A DNA stretch of 8,038 bases from Planctomycetota bacterium (GCA_015661985.1 DQVB01000181.1:1-8038), one strand, 5' to 3'; numbered from the stretch's first letter, positions 1 through 6,238 are shown. A program made the numbers and translations. Notes: a model not told the origin generated them from the sequence alone.

Positions 1-120
1 GTACCGGAGATCCGGCAGGAGCGGGTGGCGCGGATCCGGGCGGAAATCGCCGCCGGCACGTACGAAACCGAGGAAAAGCTAGAGATCGCCATCGGCCGGC
101 TGCTGGACGAGATCGGATAG
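1..120 (+). CDS. flgM: FlgM-like anti-sigma factor, C-terminal fragment
   Basis: Frame 1 is open from the window edge to TAG at 118-120 and encodes 39 residues; the 5' part lies outside the window. The tail reads PEIRQERVARIRAEIAAGTY followed by an ETEEKL...AIGRLLDEI ending. This matches the conserved C-terminal helices of FlgM (R..RV..I...I..GTY......IA..LL), the part that in the family binds the flagellar sigma factor sigma-28 and holds late flagellar transcription off until FlgM is exported. The fragment is highly charged and has GC-rich third codon positions like a real gene. Nothing after it continues a flagellar operon, so flagellar genes, if present, would lie upstream. The assignment rests on a short segment. 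A different small regulator with the same ending is possible but less likely. Confidence 0.72.
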   Translation, partial: VPEIRQERVARIRAEIAAGTYETEEKLEIAIGRLLDEIG

Positions 121-575
121 CCCGATCCCCCACGCCACTCGTCGCCTGCGAACAGCGGGGGGTCCCTTCGACGCGTCCCTGTCCCTGGGAACCTGATGGG
201 ACGGATACGCCTCTAGGCAGCGCACCTGGGCCGGCTTTGCCGCCAACTGGCTGCCCCACGCACCAAGAGCGCGTTTCAAAGCCTCGGTGTTGGCGAATTT
301 CGGAGACCTTCGGTCAGCCTCTGTGCGGGGTCTGGAGACCCGCGGACAGTAGCGGTAACCTCCGGCCCGGCAAGGAGCCAGGCCATCGGACCAGGTCTGA
401 GGTGCCCGCATTGGTGCCAGCGAGTCCTGTCGAGACAACTGGCGCGCGTTCCTGCAGTGCTCGATAACTTCGAACTGGACTTTTGCAAACTTCACCTTGG
501 CCTTGCGAACATAGGGAATCTGCGATGTAATGGAGAGTGATTGAGGTGGCCGTGGCAATCAGGGAGGGTGCAGCG
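121..575. other. Intergenic region, no supported gene, several hairpins
   Basis: No frame on either strand gives a protein I recognise. The longest minus frame here has no recognisable motif and no ribosome binding site. Visible structure: an 8-bp inverted repeat with one G-T pair at 124-131 and 157-164, just after the flgM stop, with no following T-tract; and a compact hairpin at 321-349 in which CTGT...ACAG encloses GGGTC-TGGA-GACCC, with small internal mismatches. The last 40 bases lead into the hicB ribosome binding site. The hicBA promoter must lie here if the locus is transcribed on its own, but I see no convincing -35/-10 pair. The region may be a remnant of mobile or decayed DNA. Confidence 0.5.
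561..567 (+). promoter_or_regulatory. Ribosome binding site that sets the hicB start
   Basis: AGGGAGG lies 8 bases before ATG 576. An upstream in-frame GTG at 537 would add 13 residues but has no comparable site, so ATG 576 is preferred. Confidence 0.65.
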
Positions 576-824
576 ATGCCAGGGATCACCTCGTTTCCAC
601 GTGTGGTTCGGGATGCGGTCGAGCAGTTCGGCGACCTGTTCATTTGCGAGCCGGAGGGCGGCTACGAAGCGCGGGCCTTGGGGCACGGCATCTTCACCGA
701 GGCCGACACCTTGGAAGAACTCAAACAACAGCTACGCGACGCGGTCCGACGCCACTTTGACGAAGACGAACGCCCCGCTCTGGTCCGGCTGCACCTGGTT
801 CGCGAAGGGGTCATCGCCGTATGA
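576..824 (+). CDS. hicB: HicB-like antitoxin with atypical N-terminus
   Basis: This encodes an 82-residue protein. Residues 25-82 (EPEGGYEARALGHGIFTEAD, then LEEL...DAVRRHFDEDERP and the RLHLVREGVIAV tail) match the short HicB-like family, which has the partial RNase H fold typical of HicB and often carries a wrong dehydrogenase label in databases. In the family, HicB binds and neutralises the HicA mRNA interferase; short forms like this lack a separate DNA-binding domain. The stop overlaps the hicA start by ATGA (821-824), so the two are translationally coupled, antitoxin first. The oddity is residues 1-22 (MPGITSFPRVVRDA, then VEQFGDLF). They replace the usual first beta strand start and resemble the N-terminus of IS701-type transposases, which from memory have a VV.DAL.QFGDLF.NEPER pattern. 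A chimeric start formed by a mobile-element junction is therefore possible. The HicB core itself is secure. Confidence 0.8.
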   Translation: MPGITSFPRVVRDAVEQFGDLFICEPEGGYEARALGHGIFTEADTLEELKQQLRDAVRRHFDEDERPALVRLHLVREGVIAV

Positions 825-1792
825 CGATACCCCGCGGCCTGTCCGGTGAAAAGCCGGCGCGCCGCCTCGGTCGCTATGGGCATAAAGTGGTACGCCGGAG
901 AGGCAGCCATATACCCCCAGCGTTGCAAAAACGTAGCGCACGATGGGCATTCTTGCCCGTCTTTTGCCGAGGGAATCGCAGATCGGGTGCCGTCCGGCAA
1001 AGGTCACATTTTGTGAGGTCTGGCACTGGCCCTCTCTTTCGCGTCGGGGCACGTCTACGACGGACAGGAATGTCCGTCCTGCAATCCCGGTTTGCAACGT
1101 TGGGGATACGTCTGGTCTCGTGCGAGAAAGGTCCGGGCCACCGGCTTACCATTCCGAAGCACAAGGCGCTGCGCTTCGGCACGTTGAACAACATTCTGAA
1201 GGAAGTCGCGGCCTGTTTGGAGCTCGATTACTCACAACTGATCGAATCCCTGTTCGGAGGGAGCTGGTCGGCGGCGCTTTGCGAACGTACGCGACGCCGT
1301 GGCATCGGGAAGCTGCTCTGCGCGGACGAGATGGCGGGCGGCCCGGAGCTGAATCCCGGCGAGCATGCTGGCTCGGGCGGAGGCCCCGGTCCGTCGGAGG
1401 CCTTTTCGATGAGAAAACAGAAGCCGTTTGACTGCGTAGAGATGAAACAACAAATTCAAGCCGAATTGCCGGACGAGAAGCAGCGGCTCGGGGAACAGGG
1501 AATGATGGGCCGGCATCGCCAGTGGCTGGAGACGTCCGAAGCTGATCCGGGAGCTGGAGCAGGCCGAGGCCGGGCGTCGGCAGGCCCGGCTTGCGCCCGA
1601 AGCGTTCGCCGTGCTATGGTTCCTGAAGCGCCGGGGTGTGCCCCAGGCGGATGCCGCGGCGGGCCGCACCCGCTGGGCCCGCAGTTCAGCGGTCGAGCAG
1701 GGGATCTGGAGACTCGCACACAACCCCGACGGCTTCGTACTTCGGATTCTCGCCCGCGCCGCCTGCTGGACGACCCGCGTACGGTCAACTAG
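821..1792 (+). CDS. hicA: HicA-like toxin frame with in-frame insertion and read-through tail
   Basis: Residues 1-31 (MTIPRGLSGEKPARRLGRYG, then HKVVRRRGSHI) are the first half of a HicA mRNA interferase, a small double-stranded-RNA-binding-like fold, including the conserved Gly-Ser-His in which His30 is the expected catalytic residue. Residues 97-147 (RLVSCEKGPGHRLTIP, then K..ALRFGTLNNILKEVA and LIESLFGG) are the second half. Between them, 65 codons (residues 32-96) come from a palindromic element at 911-1109 and are rich in Arg and Ser with no family similarity. HicA proteins are usually 60-90 residues; here the frame has no stop after LFGG (1261) and runs on to TAG 1792, giving 323 residues. 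Everything past 1261 belongs to other gene remnants. The start at 821 overlaps the hicB stop. The toxin is probably inactive or altered, because the insertion separates the active-site loop from the next strand, but the frame is intact. Splicing, processing or tolerance of the insert cannot be judged from sequence. Confidence 0.72.
   Translation: MTIPRGLSGEKPARRLGRYGHKVVRRRGSHIPPALQKRSARWAFLPVFCRGNRRSGAVRQRSHFVRSGTGPLFRVGARLRRTGMSVLQSRFATLGIRLVSCEKGPGHRLTIPKHKALRFGTLNNILKEVAACLELDYSQLIESLFGGSWSAALCERTRRRGIGKLLCADEMAGGPELNPGEHAGSGGGPGPSEAFSMRKQKPFDCVEMKQQIQAELPDEKQRLGEQGMMGRHRQWLETSEADPGAGAGRGRASAGPACARSVRRAMVPEAPGCAPGGCRGGPHPLGPQFSGRAGDLETRTQPRRLRTSDSRPRRLLDDPRTVN
911..1109. mobile_element. 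MITE-like palindromic element inserted in frame in hicA
   Basis: The element is flanked by the direct repeat ATAC (911-914 and 1106-1109), so the target duplication is TA, ATA or ATAC; the insertion adds exactly 195 bp. Its ends are imperfect terminal inverted repeats: 912-929 (TACCCCCAGCGTTGCAAA) and the reverse complement of 1091-1108 (TATCCCCAACGTTGCAAA), identical at 16 of 18 bases. Inside are four hairpins: 942-961 (8-bp stem with one G-T pair, TTCT loop), 963-1001 (TTTGCCG/CGGCAAA), 1004-1016 (TCACA/TGTGA) and 1059-1078 (perfect 8-bp GACGGACA/TGTCCGTC). The two outer hairpins are related to each other in inverted orientation, so the symmetry extends about 50 bp into each end. It has no transposase and no coding capacity beyond the host frame. 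It would need an enzyme supplied in trans. The family is not one I can name. Confidence 0.75.
1396..1400 (+). promoter_or_regulatory. Ribosome binding site for the small ORF at 1409
   Basis: GGAGG stands 8 bases before ATG 1409. This is the best reason to regard 1409 as a genuine gene start rather than the middle of the long hicA frame. Confidence 0.5.
1409..1540 (+). pseudogene. Small antitoxin-like ORF, 3' end lost
   Basis: Starting at ATG 1409 the frame reads MRKQKPFDCVEMKQQIQAEL and continues to about RHRQWLETSE. The F-D-C-V-E-M-K opening is that of a family of short (60-80 residue) helical proteins found in planctomycetes and cyanobacteria, often beside toxin genes and mostly labelled hypothetical. 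An antitoxin role is inferred from that context, not demonstrated. After about position 1540 similarity ends, and a different reading frame starts to look like a restriction-enzyme remnant. The ORF has therefore lost its own stop, and the frame (the same as hicA's) runs on to 1792. It lies downstream of a damaged hicA, so it may be a second toxin-antitoxin fragment or an accessory gene. Confidence 0.4.
1542..1792 (+). pseudogene. Frameshifted remnant, possibly type I restriction R-subunit C-terminus
   Basis: The third forward frame from 1542 reads LIRELEQAEAGRRQARLAPE, then AFAVLWFLKRRGVPQADAAA. This is a charged helix followed by a hydrophobic helix and a KRRGV turn, a pattern I associate with the helical C-terminal region of HsdR-like type I restriction subunits (EAFAVYWLLK.EGV). 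It continues as AVEQGIWRLAHNPDGF; the segment then makes better sense in the first forward frame... RLLDDPRTVN ending at TAG 1792 lies in the second forward frame, so at least one frameshift is needed. No start codon, ribosome site or upstream helicase or nuclease domain is present in the window. The stop is tail-to-tail with the sulfatase stop. The family call is from memory of the pattern and is tentative; that this is a coding remnant rather than noise is somewhat more secure. Confidence 0.33.
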
Positions 1793-3273
1793 TCCGGTTC
1801 GGTGCCGCCGAAGTATTTGTCTCGGATCCATTTCGGCTGCCACCGGTCCGGTTTCCGCTCGCGGCCGGTCAAGTCCAGGGTTTTCGGTTGGGGATTCTCC
1901 GTGGACAGGGGCTGCTGGTCGTCCAGCTCACGCTGCCGGCGCAGCAGCAAGCCTGTCATGGCCTCGACTTGTTCGGCGTACTGCGGATCCTCGGCCAAGT
2001 TGTGCATTTCGTAGGGATCGCGGTCCAGGTTGAAAAGCTGCGTGTGATTGATGTGGGGATAGCGGATCAGTTTCCACGGTCCGCGGCGCACGGCGCGCAT
2101 CACGTTGGCGAAGGCGAGGAACACGGAGTCGCGCACGGCGTCCGTTCGGCCTTCCCAGATGGGCCGGAGGTTCTTCCCCTCCACTTCGGGCGGAGGTTCG
2201 ATGCCGGTCAATGCGCAGACGGTGGGAAAGACGTCGAGCAGATAGCTGAGCGCGGAAGACTGGCCATGCGGTATGCCCGGCCCGGCGAAAACCAGAGGGC
2301 AGCGCATCGAATGTTCGTAGACGCTCTGTTTCCCCAACAGACCATGGCTTCCCAGGGCCAGGCCGTGATCGGCCGCGTAGATGATCACCGTGTCGCGAGC
2401 CATGCCTGTTTCGTGCAGCGTCTCAAGGATCCGTCCGATTTGCGCGTCCATGTGCGTCACCAGCCCGTAGTACTCGCACAACTGGTCGCTGATCACCTCA
2501 GGGGTACGCGGCCATGGTGCCAGGTTTTCGTCGCGCCCGCCCATGTGGCCGTTGTTGAAGGGATGCTGAGGCAGGAAGTTCTCCGGCAGCGGCGGCCGGT
2601 GGTCGTAATACCAGACGCGGTACCGCCGCGGCGGATCGCGCGGGTCGTGCGGGGCGGTGAAGGCCACGTAGGCGTAGAAGGGCCGCTGAGGGTCGTGGCG
2701 GTTCAGGAAATCGATCGTTGCGTCCGCAAACAACTCGCTGGAATGCTTGTCGCCCGTGCGCCGGTTGATCAGCTTGCCGTCCGGCCCCAGGTCCACCAGG
2801 GGAACGTGGAAATGGTCGCTCATGCCACCGAAGAAGATCGCCTTGCCCTGGGAAAAGCCCCGCAGGAAGGACTTTTCGCGATTGTGCCACTTGCCGGTGC
2901 CGAAGGTCACATAGCCGGCCTGACGGAGCAACTCAGGCAGCAGGCGGGCGCCTTTCAGGTCAGGGCGTACGTGGAACAAAGTCCGACCGCTGTTGAGCAT
3001 GGCCCGGCTGGGGATGCATACGGCCCCGTGCCATGAACCCATGCAATAGTTGTCCCGGAAGCTGTAACCCGATCGAACCAGGCGGTCGATATGGGGCGTA
3101 CGGATCGCCGGGTTGCCCCAGGCGCCGATGGCGTCGGCCCGCTGGTCGTCGGCAAACAGAACAAGGATGTTGGGGCGCCGGCCCCGGTCCGCCGCCGACG
3201 AGCCGGTCGGCCCACTGAAGACCGCTGCGGAAACAAATGCCATCCACAACCAAAACAAACGTGCTCGCATCAT
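1789..3273 (-). CDS. Secreted or periplasmic sulfatase (alkaline-phosphatase fold)
   Basis: This encodes a 494-residue protein. Residues 1-28 form a signal peptide (MMRARLFWLWMAFVSAAVFS then a small-residue cleavage region). The sulfatase core follows: N-terminal metal motif NILVLFADDQ (Asp42, Asp43); the signature C86-I-P-S-R90, in which Cys86 must be converted to formylglycine by a separate activating enzyme; TGKWH (Lys128, His130); TAPHDP (His209); the second metal motif ADHG (Asp302, His303); and Lys315 in LLGKQ. All expected catalytic residues are visible, so the enzyme looks intact. It hydrolyses a sulfate ester, in planctomycetes usually on algal or other polysaccharides; the substrate cannot be deduced. 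Start: ATG 3273 and ATG 3270 are adjacent after GGGGAG (3278-3283). Spacing is 4 bases to the first and 7 to the second, so either could be used. Upstream frame extension to 3381 lacks support. It is the last gene of the minus-strand group, 147 bp after the SMP-30-like gene. Confidence 0.94.
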   Translation of the reverse strand: MMRARLFWLWMAFVSAAVFSGPTGSSAADRGRRPNILVLFADDQRADAIGAWGNPAIRTPHIDRLVRSGYSFRDNYCMGSWHGAVCIPSRAMLNSGRTLFHVRPDLKGARLLPELLRQAGYVTFGTGKWHNREKSFLRGFSQGKAIFFGGMSDHFHVPLVDLGPDGKLINRRTGDKHSSELFADATIDFLNRHDPQRPFYAYVAFTAPHDPRDPPRRYRVWYYDHRPPLPENFLPQHPFNNGHMGGRDENLAPWPRTPEVISDQLCEYYGLVTHMDAQIGRILETLHETGMARDTVIIYAADHGLALGSHGLLGKQSVYEHSMRCPLVFAGPGIPHGQSSALSYLLDVFPTVCALTGIEPPPEVEGKNLRPIWEGRTDAVRDSVFLAFANVMRAVRRGPWKLIRYPHINHTQLFNLDRDPYEMHNLAEDPQYAEQVEAMTGLLLRRQRELDDQQPLSTENPQPKTLDLTGRERKPDRWQPKWIRDKYFGGTEPD

Positions 3274-3420
3274 CGCTCTCCCCAGGAACTTCTCCGCCGG
3301 ACGGTCCTTTTTCCATGCTCTCACAAGCGCCGATTGCAGCGAGGCGCGTCGTTTGACGGACGCTCGTGCGGCCGACGCCAAGGTCTCGATCGCTCCTTGC
3401 AGCTCCGGGCGCCGGGGAAG

Positions 3421-4305
3421 CTACCCGCCGCGTACTTGCATGCGGATCGCATAGAGACCCCTTCGTGCAGTGATGAACAGTGTACGCCGGTCGCGGCCGC
3501 CGAAGCAAACGTTCGAAGGAGCCTCGGGGACGGCGATCTCACCCAATTTGCGTCCGTCGGGAGCGTAGATGTGGACCACCTTGCGAGTCAAATAGAGGTT
3601 GCCCTGCTCATCCAGCGTCATGCCGTCCGAGCCGACTGGGGCAATCAGCTTGCGATCCGTCAGCGACCCGTCAGGCTGTATCCGATACACATAGGTCTTG
3701 CCTCCACCGGCGTCGGCCACGTAGAGCAACTTGCCGTCCGGGGTTCCTACCACGCCGTTCGGCTTGACCAAATCATCGATCACACGCACAATGGCCCCGC
3801 CCCGCGGAGGCAGGTAATAAACGTGGAACCCATCTTGCTCGATCCCCTCTTGTCTTCCGTAACGGGGATCTGTGAAGTAGACACCGCCGTTGGGATGTAC
3901 CCAGAGATCGTTTGGGCTGTTGAGCTTCTTGCCCTCATAACGGTCGGCCAACACGACCCGTTGGCCGTCGGGGGCGATGCGAGTCACTCGCCGGTTGCCG
4001 CCCTCGCAGGCCAGCAGATTGCCTTGGGCGTCGAAATACAGGCCGTTGGCCCCTCCCGTGTTTTCACGAAACGTGGTCAGCTTGCCCTCCACGGACCATC
4101 GGTAGATGCGGTTGTTGGGGATGTCCGTGAAAAAGATGTTCCCCTCGGCATCGCAGGCCGGCCCCTCGGTGAAGGCGAAGCCGGTGGCCAGGCGCGTCAC
4201 CGTCGCCCCCGGGGCGACCAACTGCCCAACCCCCGCGCCGGCGGCCGGCGCGGCAACCATGGCCCCTAAGACAAAAAGAGATCCGATGCTGCTTGTCCAG
4301 GGCAT
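3421..4305 (-). CDS. Secreted SMP-30/gluconolactonase-like beta-propeller
   Basis: This encodes a 294-residue protein with a signal peptide (MPWTSSIGSLFVLGAMVAAP, then AAGAG). The body is a six-bladed SMP-30/gluconolactonase/LRE-type propeller. Motifs in order are FTEGP (Glu47, first metal ligand), NRIYRW, GGANGLYF, SPND (Asn132, Asp133), VYFTDPRYG, KPNGV (Asn183) and GSDGM (Asp227). These are the positions that in the family form the divalent-metal and substrate site for hydrolysis of sugar lactones, with a periplasmic or exported location here. Length is normal and there is no frameshift. Start: ATG 4305 follows AAAGGAG (4312-4318) with 6-base spacing; the longer frame back to 4374 would bury the signal peptide and is rejected. 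It lies 65 bp after the toroid-protein gene and 147 bp before the sulfatase, which suggests one transcript. The exact substrate is unknown. Confidence 0.92.
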   Translation of the reverse strand: MPWTSSIGSLFVLGAMVAAPAAGAGVGQLVAPGATVTRLATGFAFTEGPACDAEGNIFFTDIPNNRIYRWSVEGKLTTFRENTGGANGLYFDAQGNLLACEGGNRRVTRIAPDGQRVVLADRYEGKKLNSPNDLWVHPNGGVYFTDPRYGRQEGIEQDGFHVYYLPPRGGAIVRVIDDLVKPNGVVGTPDGKLLYVADAGGGKTYVYRIQPDGSLTDRKLIAPVGSDGMTLDEQGNLYLTRKVVHIYAPDGRKLGEIAVPEAPSNVCFGGRDRRTLFITARRGLYAIRMQVRGG

Positions 4306-4370
4306 AGCCAGCTCCTTTGCAAAGGTCTGCAGGTTCGAGCCCCCCGCGCGGAATCGCTGGATGGGCCGCC

Positions 4371-5948
4371 TCAAAACGCCCTACTGTCATACAACGGCAG
4401 GTAGCGGTAGTAAACCTCCAGGGTCATGATGGCCAGCGCGGTACTGCACAGCCGGCCGCCGGGGGCCGTCTTCTTGTCCGGAAAGTACCAGCTTCCCGCT
4501 TCGTGCCCTCGGCCAGCCTGCGTGGCCACAAGATACGCCCGAAGCTGCCGATTCCACCGCTTCCAGTCCGAGCCACGCCAGTGGAACATGACCTGGGTGG
4601 CGTAGTAATTGTAGTAGATATTCGTCTCGGACGGCCCCCATCGAGCCAAATGGGCCACGCCGCGCTGGAGGCCCGGATGCTGGTGGCCCCAGCCGGCGAA
4701 CATCCGGCACAACAGGCCAATGGCGGTGGTCGTCCGGCCCGGGCGGGGCGACATGTAGCCGTATTGGGCACCGTCGTCCGACTGCACCTGCGTCAGAAAC
4801 TGCTGGGCCCGGTAAAAGGCGGACAAGGGCACGTAGAGCCCGGCCATCTGCCCGCTCTTGAGGGCCATGATCTGCCAGCCTGTGACCGTGGTGTCGCCGG
4901 GCTGGTGCGGCCTGTATCGCCATCCGCCCCCCTCCTGGTCTTGGGCGTAGACCACGAAATCAATCGCTCCCTGGGCCACCGCCCGCAAGGATGGGTCGCC
5001 GGTCATTGCGTATGCTTCGCACAGAGCAACGGCGGCCAACCCCTGGCCGTACATCGTCCCATCCTGCAAATCGATTCCCTGCGGCGTGATCACCCCGCGA
5101 GACTGAAGGCTGTAAAGGCCGCGCCGCACCACGTCGCGATGTTCGCCGCTTTGATGCGTGTAGCCGGCTCCCAGGAAGGCCAACAGGGCCATCGCCGTGG
5201 CTGCCGTTCTGCTGGTTGCGGTGCCTGGGTTGCGGCAAAGACCCTGGCACAGGCCCTGCTGGTGGTCGAAATCCCAGCTGCCGTCGCGAAGCTGGTGGGC
5301 CACGAGCCAGCGGAGACCACGCTCGACCGCCTCTTCACTCTCACCGCTGGGCCCCCCGTCTCCGCCGGAAGCCGCCATGGCAGCCCGCGCCTGGAGGCTC
5401 CGGTCACCCAACCCCCAACCGGAACCGATCCGCTGGAACCCTTCGCTCGGCAAGAAAGCATTGAGCCCGGCGACATCACGCCGCGCACCCAGCTCGGCAG
5501 AGAGCTCCGCGGGCGGGGCCAAACGAGGAAGTTCGGCGGGTGCCACTTCGGGCTCCACCGCCTCGGCCTCCGTTAAAGGCTCCAGCGCCAGCTCCTGGGC
5601 CGCCCACGGGTCGACCGGCTCCCTGGCCGCCACCCACGCCGTCAACCCGGTGCCAGCTGCGCCGGAACGAAGATTCAACCCCACCAGGGCAAGCACCACC
5701 AAAATGACGGTGTGGACGAAAAAGCTGGCCAGCCAACTCAAGAGACCCTCCGGCCGCGAATGGACGTTCGGCAAGTGGCTGCAAGGGTCGGCCTCCAACC
5801 GAACCCGAGCAGCCCGACGTTCCATCCCCGGTGCGTCTGGAAACAACCGCTCCGTCCGTTCCGGCCCCGGCGGACCAGAGCCCCCACCAGTCCGGACAAG
5901 TCGAGGCGGCGGAGAAGGGGGGTCGGGATGATCGGCCAAAGGCGACAC
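4371..5948 (-). CDS. Membrane-anchored squalene-cyclase-like alpha/alpha toroid protein
   Basis: This encodes a 525-residue protein from GTG 5948. Residues 1-65 are Pro- and Arg-rich and probably cytoplasmic; 69-92 are a transmembrane helix (SWLASFFVHTVILVVLALVG); 100-160 are an acidic Pro/Ala linker; 205-520 are terpenoid-cyclase/prenyltransferase-type repeats. Repeat landmarks are GLRWLVAHQLRDGSWDF (211-227), GQGLAAVALCEAYAMTGD (301-318), DTTVTGWQIMALKSG (352-366) and RLCSTALAIMTLEVYYRYLP (499-518). The catalytic DxDD motif of squalene-hopene cyclases is not present, so this is a toroid fold used for another, unknown purpose, as in the many such membrane proteins of planctomycetes. The start is uncertain. 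GTG 5948 keeps the coding-like N-terminus but has no clear ribosome site; ATG 5825 would leave about 27 residues before the membrane helix. A TATAAT promoter lies just upstream. The cyclase label in databases should not be read as enzyme activity. Confidence 0.88.
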   Translation of the reverse strand: MSPLADHPDPPSPPPRLVRTGGGSGPPGPERTERLFPDAPGMERRAARVRLEADPCSHLPNVHSRPEGLLSWLASFFVHTVILVVLALVGLNLRSGAAGTGLTAWVAAREPVDPWAAQELALEPLTEAEAVEPEVAPAELPRLAPPAELSAELGARRDVAGLNAFLPSEGFQRIGSGWGLGDRSLQARAAMAASGGDGGPSGESEEAVERGLRWLVAHQLRDGSWDFDHQQGLCQGLCRNPGTATSRTAATAMALLAFLGAGYTHQSGEHRDVVRRGLYSLQSRGVITPQGIDLQDGTMYGQGLAAVALCEAYAMTGDPSLRAVAQGAIDFVVYAQDQEGGGWRYRPHQPGDTTVTGWQIMALKSGQMAGLYVPLSAFYRAQQFLTQVQSDDGAQYGYMSPRPGRTTTAIGLLCRMFAGWGHQHPGLQRGVAHLARWGPSETNIYYNYYATQVMFHWRGSDWKRWNRQLRAYLVATQAGRGHEAGSWYFPDKKTAPGGRLCSTALAIMTLEVYYRYLPLYDSRAF

Positions 5949-6013
5949 GGGTCCAGGAGGCAGGCTTGGCTTGTGAAACTGCGCAATTGCCGCAACTTGG
6001 GATACTTACGGTA

Positions 6014-6042
6014 ATTATAGCCCAGCGTCGAGCCTGGCGAAA
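6014..6042 (-). promoter_or_regulatory. Candidate promoter for the toroid/lactonase/sulfatase group
   Basis: On the minus strand TTTCGC (6042-6037) and a perfect TATAAT (6019-6014) are 17 bases apart, which puts a start site near 6007, about 60 bases before GTG 5948. The -10 is ideal and the -35 poor (only the first two T residues fit well). An A+T-rich -10 stands out in this GC-rich sequence. Confidence 0.42.
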
Positions 6043-6163
6043 CCGAACGGGGCACCCTGCTGCCTTTCCGCACCCCCTGCCTGTCGTCAATGGGGCCGCT
6101 CGTAACCGGCGTGCTTTGGACCATTGGCCTCGGGGCCGGCGCAACGGGCCATACACACCGAAG

Positions 6164-6238
6164 CTGGTGCCGATGGCGGCTTCACTGTTCGGCTCTTTGC
6201 ACGGGGGGTATCAGCTTTTCGGTCCGCATCGGCACCAG
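6164..6238. repeat. 12-bp perfect inverted repeat around the isochorismatase 3' end
   Basis: CTGGTGCCGATG (6164-6175) and CATCGGCACCAG (6227-6238) are exact reverse complements separated by 51 bases. The second arm encodes the last residues of the hydrolase before TGA 6211-6213. A weaker overlapping pair, ACCGAAGCTG (6157-6166) with CAGCTTTTCGGT (6212-6223), lies in the same stretch. There is no T-tract, so it is not a normal intrinsic terminator. It could protect a transcript end or be chance. Confidence 0.35.

Noticed and set aside
124..164. Intrinsic terminator after flgM
   Set aside because: The 8-bp stem has a 25-base loop and no T-tract follows, so the evidence is too weak to list as a terminator.
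79..558. Minus-strand open frame of 159 codons beside flgM and hicB
   Set aside because: It overlaps the flgM tail and the hicB leader, has no ribosome site and shows no recognisable motif; composition fits an antisense shadow or random GC-rich sequence.
1636..3036. Long + strand open frame opposite the sulfatase
   Set aside because: It is antisense to a gene with a complete set of catalytic motifs; long antisense frames are expected in GC-rich coding DNA.
4326..4346. tRNA T-arm-like GCAGGTTCGAGCCCC
   Set aside because: The loop resembles TTCGA, but the stem does not pair beyond two bases and no acceptor, D or anticodon arm is present.
4317..5576. Long + strand open frame opposite the toroid protein
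   Set aside because: It is an antisense shadow of a gene with clear repeats and a membrane helix, and shows no motif of its own.
4371..5948. True squalene-hopene cyclase
   Set aside because: The DxDD catalytic motif and the usual length of 620-700 residues are missing, and an N-terminal membrane anchor is present.
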